Origin: Phocaeicola fibrisolvens
Lineage (GTDB): Bacteria > Bacteroidota > Bacteroidia > Bacteroidales > Bacteroidaceae
Assembly (NCBI RefSeq): GCF_025567125.1
Contig: NZ_JAOQJI010000021.1
Location: forward strand, 1 to 64,000
Reading direction: 5' to 3'
Length of the DNA stretch: 64,000 nt
In this document: positions 57,434 to 64,000 of the stretch, one piece after another
Numbering within the stretch: the stretch's first letter is position 1
Layout: the number at the start of each line of letters is the position of its first letter
Translations under genes and position numbers: made by a program
The notes under the pieces: generated by a model
The model's input: the letters and a program-made list of their open reading frames with translations, nothing else
What the model was told of the DNA's origin: nothing
Databases searched by the model: none

Positions 57434-57466
57434 CAAAGATAAGAACTTAATTGAACATTACAACAA
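57434..57466 (-). promoter_or_regulatory. Promoter of the ResB-CcsA-peroxidase operon
   Basis: Minus strand: TTG words at about 57461-57466, then TATCTTTG (57441-57434) followed by C, a full match to TAnnTTTG with about 20-bp spacing; about 26 bp precede the ATG at 57408. The short region between it and the fucP stop shows no clear terminator. Confidence 0.65.
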
Positions 57467-57525
57467 GTTTGTAAATAGAACAAAACCATTTTCCGTTAAA
57501 ATTTGGAAGATGGGGTTGTTTACTC

Positions 57526-58839
57526 TTATTTTTCCCGGCGCATCCGGTGGCCATAGACAATAATGACCAGAAAACAAATTAGCGGAAGTACGAACGACAC
57601 ATTTACAGCCGGCATACCCAGCAGGGTCTTGCAATCTATCAGAGAAGCCTGCAAGGGAGGCAGCACCGAACCTCCAAGAATGGCCATAATCAATCCGGCG
57701 GCACCGAACTTCGCATCGTCGCCCATTCCTTTCAAGGCAATACCATAGATGGTGGGAAACATCAGTGACATACAGGCAGAAACTCCCACCAGACAATATA
57801 TGCCATAGATGTTCTGCAAGAATATCACACCGAGCACACACAGGGAAGCTGCAATGGCAAGCACTTTCAATAATTGGCCCGGATTGACATATTTCAACAT
57901 CAAGGTACAAACAAAACGGCTGATACAGAAAATGACCATGGCGATAATGTTGTATTTCTGTGACAAAACTTCAGCCGCCTGCTCTTCCATGCCTTGTGAC
58001 ATAAACAAACGGGTGCCATACTGAATGATGAAAGTCCAGCACATAATCTGCGCTCCGACATAAAAGAACTGCGCCACCACCCCATAACGGTATCGCTTCA
58101 CGGCATACAAGCGTTTCAGGGTAGGAATAAAGTTGATGGCATGAGACTGGTCGGCATTTTTAGGCATCTTTGTCAAACGAATGACCAGCAGCATAATCAA
58201 TATCACCACACCAATGGCCAGATAAGGAGTGATGAGAATACTCAAGTCCGAATCGCGGATAGCCTCAAATTCGGTCTGGCTGAGCTGGGCACGCTCGGCG
58301 GTATCCAGCGGATGGAGCTGATTCTGGATGAAATTCATGGCGACAAACATTCCCATCAAGGAACCTATGGGATTGAATGCCTGTGCCAGATTCAGGCGGC
58401 GGGTAGCGGTTTCTTCTGTTCCCATCGACAGAATATAAGGATTGCAACTGGTTTCCAAGAAAGACAGTCCGCATGTCATAATGAAATAAGCCAGCAAAAA
58501 GGGATAATAGTTTCCGGTTAACTTGGCTGGGAAAAAAGACAGGGCTCCCAAGGCATACAGTCCCAGGCCCAACATAACGCCTGCCTTGTAGGAATACTTG
58601 CGGATAAACATCGCAGCCGGAAAAGCCATGGCAAAGTATCCGCCGTAAAATGCGACTTGCACCAAGGTTCCGTCGGTCACGCTCATCCTGAATATTTTGG
58701 AGAAAGCCTTGACCATGGGATTGGTAATGTCATTGGCAAATCCCCACAAGGCAAAACAAAAAGTAATCAGAATAAAGGGAATCAGAAAATTCACCCCATC
58801 CTTTTTCAATATGGATTGGTTATTTGATGTTTTATTCAT
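57526..58839 (-). CDS. fucP: L-fucose:H+ symporter FucP
   Basis: 437 residues, 12 membrane segments, MFS family. FCFALWGFANDITNPMVKAF near the N-terminus and SFLETSCNPYILSMG in the middle are FucP/GluP-type signatures. It imports L-fucose with protons. It is the last gene of the fucose operon, 41 bp after the kinase. The closest alternative is a glucose/galactose transporter of the same family, but the operon context favours fucose. Confidence 0.9.
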   Translation of the reverse strand: MNKTSNNQSILKKDGVNFLIPFILITFCFALWGFANDITNPMVKAFSKIFRMSVTDGTLVQVAFYGGYFAMAFPAAMFIRKYSYKAGVMLGLGLYALGALSFFPAKLTGNYYPFLLAYFIMTCGLSFLETSCNPYILSMGTEETATRRLNLAQAFNPIGSLMGMFVAMNFIQNQLHPLDTAERAQLSQTEFEAIRDSDLSILITPYLAIGVVILIMLLVIRLTKMPKNADQSHAINFIPTLKRLYAVKRYRYGVVAQFFYVGAQIMCWTFIIQYGTRLFMSQGMEEQAAEVLSQKYNIIAMVIFCISRFVCTLMLKYVNPGQLLKVLAIAASLCVLGVIFLQNIYGIYCLVGVSACMSLMFPTIYGIALKGMGDDAKFGAAGLIMAILGGSVLPPLQASLIDCKTLLGMPAVNVSFVLPLICFLVIIVYGHRMRREK

Positions 58840-58880
58840 GGTATCAGATTTTTAATAAGGACAGTAGATTTTTTATCCTG

Positions 58881-60224
58881 TCACTTGATTTGTTGCATGA
58901 TATTTCCGATGGCAGTGGCCTCAACCGGTCCTTCTACTACGGGAATTCCAATGGCTTCTTCTGTCAGCCGATTCAGATATTTGTTCTGGCTTCCTCCGCC
59001 TATAACATACAGTTTTGCAACGGGTTCCGGCAAAAGACGGTTCAGGGCCTCCAAGCCCGTTTTATAACGCAAGGCCAGCGAACGAAGCACACATTTCACA
59101 AATTCTCCCTGAGTGACAGGCGGTTTCTGCCCCTGAGTCACACAATAAGCGGCAATCGCATCTGCCATACGTACCGGACACTGGAAAACTGCCTCATCCA
59201 CATCAATCAACGCCTCGGTTTCCGCACATTCCGCAGCCGGAAACAAGGTAGTATAGGCCACATCCTTTCCCTCGTCTTTCCATTCCTGCATCAGTTTCTG
59301 CAGAATCCACAATCCGGTGATGTTCTGCAAAAAACAAATCTGTCCTTCTCTCCCTCCTTCATTGGTGAATCCAGCCAAACGGGCTTCTTCTGTCAAAATC
59401 GGTTCAGGGTTCATGACTCCCAGCAAAGACCAGGTGCCTGAACTCAAAAAAGCCACTTTCTTTCCATCCACAGACGAAGGAACCACACTGGCTGCACTAG
59501 CGGTGTCATGCGAAGCCACCGCTATCACTTCCACTTCATAGTCTATTCCTATCTGTTCCTTGATTTCCTGCTTCAGGAATCCACGTGAAGTACCCGGCAT
59601 GACAATTTCTCCAAAAAGATGCGTCGGAAGTCCCAATTCACGAATCAGTTTGAAATTCCAGGTGCGTGCCTTGGCATCCAGCAGCTCGGAAGTAGAAGCA
59701 ATACTATATTCATTGTTGGCGACTCCTGTCAGATAATAGCTGAACAAATCGGGCATGAACAACAATTTGTCGGCGACCTTCAACAATGCATTGTTTTCCT
59801 TTTGCATGGCATATAGTTGAAACAGCGTATTGATTGCCATGACCTGTGTACCCGATTCCATATAATGTGCCGCTACATTCACCTTCGAAAAGAACTCCTC
59901 GGGCATACCCTCCGTACGGCTGTCGCGATAACAGACTGGATTCCCCAGTAAATTTCCCTGTGCATCAATCAAACCGAAATCCACGCCCCAAGTATCTATT
60001 CCAATACTTTTCAGAAAATATCCCTTTTCTACCGCCATACGGATACCGACCTTCATCTCTTCAAACAAAGAAAGAAAATCCCAATAAATATGTCCTCCCA
60101 TCCGCACCTGACGATTGGAAAAACGATGTACCGTATCCAGCTGAAGTCCGTCACCGGAAAGGTAGCCGGCAATTACTCTGCCGCTACCTCCTCCAAAATC
60201 TATCGCTAAATATGCTTCTTTCAT
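58881..60224 (-). CDS. fucK: L-fuculokinase of the FGGY family (rhamnulokinase-like)
   Basis: 447 residues. The FGGY kinase fold shows the phosphate-binding start YLAIDFGGGSGRVIAGYL, DTWGVDFGLID, and the ATPase segment FLSSGTWSLLGV and LYVIGGGSQNKYLNRL. By sequence it looks more like RhaB than E. coli FucK, which is normal for Bacteroides fucose operons. It phosphorylates L-fuculose. Its start overlaps the aldolase stop by 4 bp (ATGA), indicating coupled translation. Confidence 0.88.
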   Translation of the reverse strand: MKEAYLAIDFGGGSGRVIAGYLSGDGLQLDTVHRFSNRQVRMGGHIYWDFLSLFEEMKVGIRMAVEKGYFLKSIGIDTWGVDFGLIDAQGNLLGNPVCYRDSRTEGMPEEFFSKVNVAAHYMESGTQVMAINTLFQLYAMQKENNALLKVADKLLFMPDLFSYYLTGVANNEYSIASTSELLDAKARTWNFKLIRELGLPTHLFGEIVMPGTSRGFLKQEIKEQIGIDYEVEVIAVASHDTASAASVVPSSVDGKKVAFLSSGTWSLLGVMNPEPILTEEARLAGFTNEGGREGQICFLQNITGLWILQKLMQEWKDEGKDVAYTTLFPAAECAETEALIDVDEAVFQCPVRMADAIAAYCVTQGQKPPVTQGEFVKCVLRSLALRYKTGLEALNRLLPEPVAKLYVIGGGSQNKYLNRLTEEAIGIPVVEGPVEATAIGNIMQQIK

Positions 60225-60859
60225 TTCGTCTTTTTTCCTAAAATATATGTGTCGAGGTCATCAATCTCTTCCGCCGTCAACGTCTTGTATTTACCTCCGG
60301 AAAGCACAATGATACGGCACGCCATTTCAAAAAACATCGCTCTTTCGAAAGCCTGGTCAAAGTCTTTTCCGCAAACCACCTGCCCATGCTTCTGAAGCAA
60401 TACGGAATTATGCGACTTCATGGCTGCAATCACAGCCTCAGCCAATTCTTTGGAACCCGGACGGAAATACGGAATGACTGGAATCTCTGCTCCCACATGG
60501 CAAGGCACTTCTGCTGTCACATTAAAATCTTTGGGGGTATTTTCCATGCACGACACCACAGTAGCATAGGGTGACTGGAAATGAAGCACCACATTTACAT
60601 CGGGACGCTCTCTCAACACTCCCAAATGAAAAACACTTTCCATGGAGGGTTTTACTCCATTCAACACCTCTCCGTTTTCCAGCCGGCAAACTGCCACTTT
60701 ATCTTTTGTCAGGGAAGGAACCCACGAACCTGTGCCAGACACCAGCACTTCATCGCCCACACGCCATGAAAGATTACCACTGCTGCACACGGTCAATCCG
60801 GCATCACCTACCCGATGAGCCTGCTTCAAAAATTCTTCAATCTGTTCGTTTGTAATCAT
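60221..60859 (-). CDS. fucA: L-fuculose-1-phosphate aldolase (class II)
   Basis: 212 residues from ATG 60859 (MITNEQIEEFLKQ); a longer frame to 60919 is not needed. Zinc-dependent aldolase fold: SSGNLSWRVGDEVLVSGTGS phosphate-binding segment, His in VLHFQSPYAT, and HGQVVCGKDFDQAF with another zinc ligand. It splits fuculose-1-phosphate into dihydroxyacetone phosphate and L-lactaldehyde. No lactaldehyde reductase gene follows in this operon. Located 71 bp after fucI. Confidence 0.9.
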   Translation of the reverse strand: MITNEQIEEFLKQAHRVGDAGLTVCSSGNLSWRVGDEVLVSGTGSWVPSLTKDKVAVCRLENGEVLNGVKPSMESVFHLGVLRERPDVNVVLHFQSPYATVVSCMENTPKDFNVTAEVPCHVGAEIPVIPYFRPGSKELAEAVIAAMKSHNSVLLQKHGQVVCGKDFDQAFERAMFFEMACRIIVLSGGKYKTLTAEEIDDLDTYILGKKTK

Positions 60860-60930
60860 AATCTTATCAAGAATGGATATATAGCCGGAACAAACGGGTT
60901 CTCCCATCCGTTCCGGCAAAATTAAATGAG

Positions 60931-62703
60931 TTATTTATAAATAGGACCGTAATTCTGACATGCCCGGTAATCAGCTCCTTCTTTATCCATACCAAATGCA
61001 TTCCATGCGGCGGGACGGAAAATCTTGTCATCTTCCACATTGTGCATGCAAACCGGAATACGCAGAATAGAAGCCAGTGTAATCAAATCCTGACCAATGT
61101 GTCCGTAACTGATGGCTCCATGGTTCGCTCCCCAATTATTCATGACAGAATAAACATCCTTGAAAGCCGGTTTGTCGCACAAGCGGGGTACAAACCAAGT
61201 AGTCGGCCATGTACGGTCGGTACGCTCATCCAGCAGCTTATGGATTTCCGGGTCGATTTCCACTGTCCATCCTTCTGCTATCTGGAGAACCGGGCCCAGT
61301 CCTTTAATCAGGTTCAAACGGCTCATGGTGACAGGCATACCTCCCTTTGACAAGAAGTTAGAAGAGAAACCACCGCCACGGAAATAGTCTCTGTTGGCCG
61401 GATACCAGGTAGTTGCTTCCAAGCATTTTTCCACTTCGCTCTCCGTAATTTCCCAAGACGGCTTCATCGCCGGATTGCCATTGGCATCGGTCTGCTGTCC
61501 TGTACCATCCAATGTGGTAGCTCCGGAATTAATCAAATGAATAATACCATTCTGTGCCAGTCCGGTCAGTTCCTTACCTGTCACACGTTTCACGGCTTCC
61601 GGACTCCAGTAGGTACGTACATCAGAGAAAATCTGTGCACGGTTGGTCAACAAATGGCCGAAGAGCATGGCTACTCCATTGCAAGCATCATTTTCTGTTG
61701 CTACCACGTAAGCCTCACGAATGCCGTTCCAATCAAAAGACGTATTCAGCAATGCTTCCGAGAAATCCCCATTGGGATAAAAGTCTGTCCACTGGCGCTG
61801 GCCCTGGAAACCGGCTGCAATGGCATTGTGTCCCAATGACTCTTCCTTGAATCCCAGTTCCTTGAGTTTCGGATTTCCAGTCATCAAATCGCGCATGATA
61901 ATCGTCATTTTCACGATAAACTCCCAGTCGGCATCTTTTTCAGCACGTGTCTTGACCTTTGCTTCCACGTTGAAATCCTTTCCTTCATTCTTTTTACAAT
62001 ACTTTTCAGTCCATGCCATCGCCTTGGCATATTCCTCCTTATCGTAAATTCCTTCGGTCATACGGCGGATAATCTCGGTCAAATCCACTGATTCACAACG
62101 CATACCCAGATATTCCTGGAAGAAATCCGGATTGACAATCGAACCGGCAATACCCATGGACACGCTACCCATCGAAAGATAGGATTTCCCTCTCATGGTT
62201 GCCACTGCCTGAGCCGCACGGGCAAAGCGCAGAATCTTTTCGGCTACATCAGCCGAAATCGTATTGTCTTCTATATCTTGTACATCATGACCGTAAATGC
62301 CAAATGCCGGCAGTCCTTTCTGTGCATGTCCAGCCAACACCGCTGCCAAATACACCGCTCCCGGTCTTTCCGTTCCATTGAATCCCCACACAGCCTTCGG
62401 ATAGTAAGGATTCATATCCATTGTTTCAGCCCCGTAACACCAGCAGGAAGTGACCGTGATGGTAGCTCCTACACCTTCACGTTCAAATTTTTCGGCACAA
62501 GCTGCACTTTCAGCTACTCGCCCGATGGTAGAATCTGCAATTACACATTCCACGGGACTTCCATCTCCGTTTTTCAGATTGGAAGAAATCAATTCGGCTA
62601 CGGCTTTAGCCAGATTCATAGTCTTTTCTTCAAGGCTTTCACGAACGCCACCCTGACGTCCGTCGATGGTGGGACGAATCCCAATTTTCGGATAATTTTT
62701 CAT
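60931..62703 (-). CDS. fucI: L-fucose isomerase
   Basis: 590 residues, the family's usual length, starting MKNYPKIGIRPTIDGRQGGV. Conserved family segments include TSCWCYGAETMDMNP, YLSMGSVSMGIAGS and the C-terminal metal/substrate region NWGANHGAISYGHIG with its His. It is a Mn-dependent hexameric enzyme converting L-fucose to L-fuculose and is first in the structural part of the operon. Its promoter region (62704-62805) carries a FucR-type direct repeat. Confidence 0.95.
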   Translation of the reverse strand: MKNYPKIGIRPTIDGRQGGVRESLEEKTMNLAKAVAELISSNLKNGDGSPVECVIADSTIGRVAESAACAEKFEREGVGATITVTSCWCYGAETMDMNPYYPKAVWGFNGTERPGAVYLAAVLAGHAQKGLPAFGIYGHDVQDIEDNTISADVAEKILRFARAAQAVATMRGKSYLSMGSVSMGIAGSIVNPDFFQEYLGMRCESVDLTEIIRRMTEGIYDKEEYAKAMAWTEKYCKKNEGKDFNVEAKVKTRAEKDADWEFIVKMTIIMRDLMTGNPKLKELGFKEESLGHNAIAAGFQGQRQWTDFYPNGDFSEALLNTSFDWNGIREAYVVATENDACNGVAMLFGHLLTNRAQIFSDVRTYWSPEAVKRVTGKELTGLAQNGIIHLINSGATTLDGTGQQTDANGNPAMKPSWEITESEVEKCLEATTWYPANRDYFRGGGFSSNFLSKGGMPVTMSRLNLIKGLGPVLQIAEGWTVEIDPEIHKLLDERTDRTWPTTWFVPRLCDKPAFKDVYSVMNNWGANHGAISYGHIGQDLITLASILRIPVCMHNVEDDKIFRPAAWNAFGMDKEGADYRACQNYGPIYK

Positions 62704-62754
62704 TGATTAGATTTTTTACAATGTTCTACATCTGTTTTATCTATCTCATTTATC

Positions 62755-62773
62755 TATGCTGAACTGTGCTGAA
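62755..62773. promoter_or_regulatory. Putative FucR operator upstream of fucI
   Basis: ATGCTGA (62756) and GTGCTGA (62766) are direct repeats with 10-bp period between fucR and fucI. The same pair in the order GTGCTGA/ATGCTGA occurs upstream of fucR at 63808-63824. Confidence 0.65.
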
Positions 62774-62805
62774 ATCAACATACGAGAATCTCTCTTTTAT
62801 TCCTT

Positions 62806-63792
62806 TCAAACGGAATGGCGAAGATGTACTTCTGTGGGAAGGAATTCCTGTATGCCTTCACCCGTTAAAATAAAATTTGCTGCTTTCTGCCCCATTTCCT
62901 CCCAGTCAATACTAAGTGCCGTAATCCCCTCGTCTATCACCTCATAGGCAGGCGTATCATTATAGGCAATCAAGCCAAAATCAACTCCACATTTCAATCC
63001 TCTCTCCCTACTCCGTTTAACCACATTCACCACATCTGTTTGCCGGATAACGATATACACCATCCCTTTTTCTACTTTCTGAATCTCTTCATCATGCATC
63101 ACCTCTGCCAAAAAATGATTGTCGCGGCAGTAAGCTTCAAAACTCTGTATGGAAGAATGAGGATGCTTAGATTCTTGAGGAAGCTGGAACACGATTTTAC
63201 GGTAGCGCTTCAACCGTGCGGACAATTCTGACAGTGCTTTATAAAATGCTTCATCAAAATTCTGGCAAATGTAAGAATGGCTTCCTTTCTCAAACTTGCC
63301 AAAGTCGAGCAATAAGAGTCTGGAAGAAGGGATTTTATCGAATAAAGGAGAAAACCTTTCATTGTCAAAATTCATGACTACATAATAATTATATCTCCCA
63401 ATGGCTTCCCGCAAGATAGTATTAAATATATGTTCATTATACTGATGAAACCAAAGATCTACTTTATATAAAACTGAAAGCTTCCTGACAAAACTATTGT
63501 ATAAGGTATTCTTAAAGGGAGAATATTCATCCAGCAACAGAAATATTTTCTCTTGCCGGTTTATGACGTAATATCCCTTGCCGGGGGTAGAATCAATCAA
63601 CCGCCTTTCACGCAGGTCGGCAAAAGCCTTAAATACCGTATCACGTGACACATGGTAGGTTCTGCTCAACGCATTGATAGAAGGCAAGCTCGTATCCGTC
63701 CGATACTTTCCCATCAAAATGTCCCGTTCAATGAGATCCGACAGTTGTTTTACCTTCGTGGACTGTTGCCCAAATTGTATATTCTTATCCAT
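62806..63792 (-). CDS. fucR: FucR: GntR-type repressor with sugar-binding C-terminal domain
   Basis: 328 residues. GntR winged helix at about 15-80 (LPSINALSRTYHVSRDTVFK) followed by a LacI/periplasmic-binding-protein-like effector domain (FGLIAYNDTPAYEVIDEG; ALSIDWEEMGQKAANFIL). In Bacteroides thetaiotaomicron the homologous regulator represses the fucose operon and is relieved by L-fucose. It is transcribed in the same direction as fucIAKP with its own promoter region that carries one of the two operator copies, suggesting autoregulation. Confidence 0.9.
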   Translation of the reverse strand: MDKNIQFGQQSTKVKQLSDLIERDILMGKYRTDTSLPSINALSRTYHVSRDTVFKAFADLRERRLIDSTPGKGYYVINRQEKIFLLLDEYSPFKNTLYNSFVRKLSVLYKVDLWFHQYNEHIFNTILREAIGRYNYYVVMNFDNERFSPLFDKIPSSRLLLLDFGKFEKGSHSYICQNFDEAFYKALSELSARLKRYRKIVFQLPQESKHPHSSIQSFEAYCRDNHFLAEVMHDEEIQKVEKGMVYIVIRQTDVVNVVKRSRERGLKCGVDFGLIAYNDTPAYEVIDEGITALSIDWEEMGQKAANFILTGEGIQEFLPTEVHLRHSV

Positions 63793-63806
63793 ATCAATGT
63801 ATTATC

Positions 63807-63826
63807 TGTGCTGAACCATGCTGACA
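63807..63826. promoter_or_regulatory. Putative FucR operator upstream of fucR
   Basis: GTGCTGA (63808-63814) and ATGCTGA (63818-63824), direct repeats with a 10-bp period just before the fucR start at 63792. The 20-bp block TGTGCTGAACCATGCTGACA aligns without gaps to the block before fucI. Confidence 0.65.
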
Positions 63827-63909
63827 CAAAGGAAAAGATTTTATGTAAGACCGCAAAAGAATGCTTTATGTTTAAAAACAGATGAAGGGAAATACAGAAA
63901 ATAAAAAAA

Positions 63910-63940
63910 GAGGGTGTGTCAAAAAGCACACCTTCTTTTT
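63910..63940. terminator. Hairpin terminator 1 at right edge
   Basis: GGTGTG (63913-63918) pairs with CACACC (63927-63932), the stem extending by A-T/G-C pairs, with T-rich flanks on both strands. The GGGTGTGTCAAAAA sequence also resembles ends of some Bacteroides insertion sequences, but no transposase is next to it. Confidence 0.65.
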
Positions 63941-63946
63941 TACGCA

Positions 63947-63978
63947 CAAAGCCCCGACTTTCCCAAGCCGGGGCTTTG
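63947..63978. terminator. Hairpin terminator 2 at right edge
   Basis: Perfect 10-bp stem CAAAGCCCCG / CGGGGCTTTG. It probably ends a leftward gene lying beyond the window and insulates fucR from it. Confidence 0.8.
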
Positions 63979-64000
63979 TTATTACCTAAAGATTTTGTAT

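Noticed and set aside
63910..63940. End of an insertion sequence (GGGTGTGTCAAAAA)
   Set aside because: Resembles terminal repeats of some Bacteroides elements, but there is no transposase or target duplication in view; the hairpin with T tracts is explained as a terminator.

Overview
The window reads as a chromosome segment of a gut Bacteroidales bacterium (Bacteroides/Phocaeicola type). It has a SusC/SusD pair, a hybrid two-component regulator, promoters of the Bacteroidetes TAnnTTTG -7 class without Shine-Dalgarno dependence, and a FucR/I/A/K/P fucose operon. I cannot name the species from sequence alone. No tRNA, rRNA or CRISPR array was seen.

Layout. 1-750: 3' remnant of a probable insertion-sequence transposase, then a small XRE-type regulator. 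800-6850: FAD-dependent dehydrogenase and LuxR-type regulator (one operon), a secreted CE1-like esterase on the other strand, and a stand-alone TonB-dependent receptor. 6870-6997: an array of six 16-bp palindromes at exactly 22-bp spacing. 7070-14400 (- strand): five-gene core xylan operon (SASA/CE20-like esterase, GPH/MFS symporter, GH10 xylanase, GH43, GH67 alpha-glucuronidase). 14745-18839 (+): hybrid two-component system (HTCS). 18894-42463 (- strand): thirteen tightly packed genes, probably one transcript of about 23.6 kb (CE1, GH95, GH43, GH127, TlpA-like, GH97, GH43 x3, GH31, GH43, GH31, CE6-like). 42804-44516 (+): lipoprotein GH43. 44614-52191 (- strand): SusC, SusD, an internal terminator and a GH43-GH8 fusion. 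52675-52757: a second palindrome array, four units, again at 22 bp. 52798-54053: winged-helix regulator, six-segment membrane protein and 2TM protein with shared operator palindromes. 54260-57408: di-haem peroxidase-like cytochrome with ResB/CcsA maturation proteins. 57526-63792: fucose catabolism (FucP, FucK, FucA, FucI, FucR).

How it works together. The 7-52 kb block is a polysaccharide utilisation locus for a heavily substituted xylan such as cereal glucuronoarabinoxylan. SusC/D import oligosaccharides. GH10 cuts the backbone, GH67 removes uronic acid, GH43 and GH127 remove arabinose or xylose, GH31 probably alpha-xylose, GH97 and GH95 galactose- or fucose-type sugars, GH8 trims xylo-oligosaccharides, the esterases remove acetyl or feruloyl groups, and the symporter brings small sugars into the cytoplasm. 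Four promoters, one for each PUL transcription unit, carry the same layout: a GTAAC-like half-site pair 21-22 bp apart, with the distal half-site always 57 bp upstream of the -7 element. I infer that this is the operator of the HTCS encoded here.

The strongest unexplained signals are the two 22-bp palindrome arrays that bracket the locus, the shared PUL operator, the GTTTATnnnATAAAC operators of the small winged-helix/membrane system, and two apparent frameshifts (a GH31 gene at an 11-base homopolymer, and the start of the TlpA-like gene).
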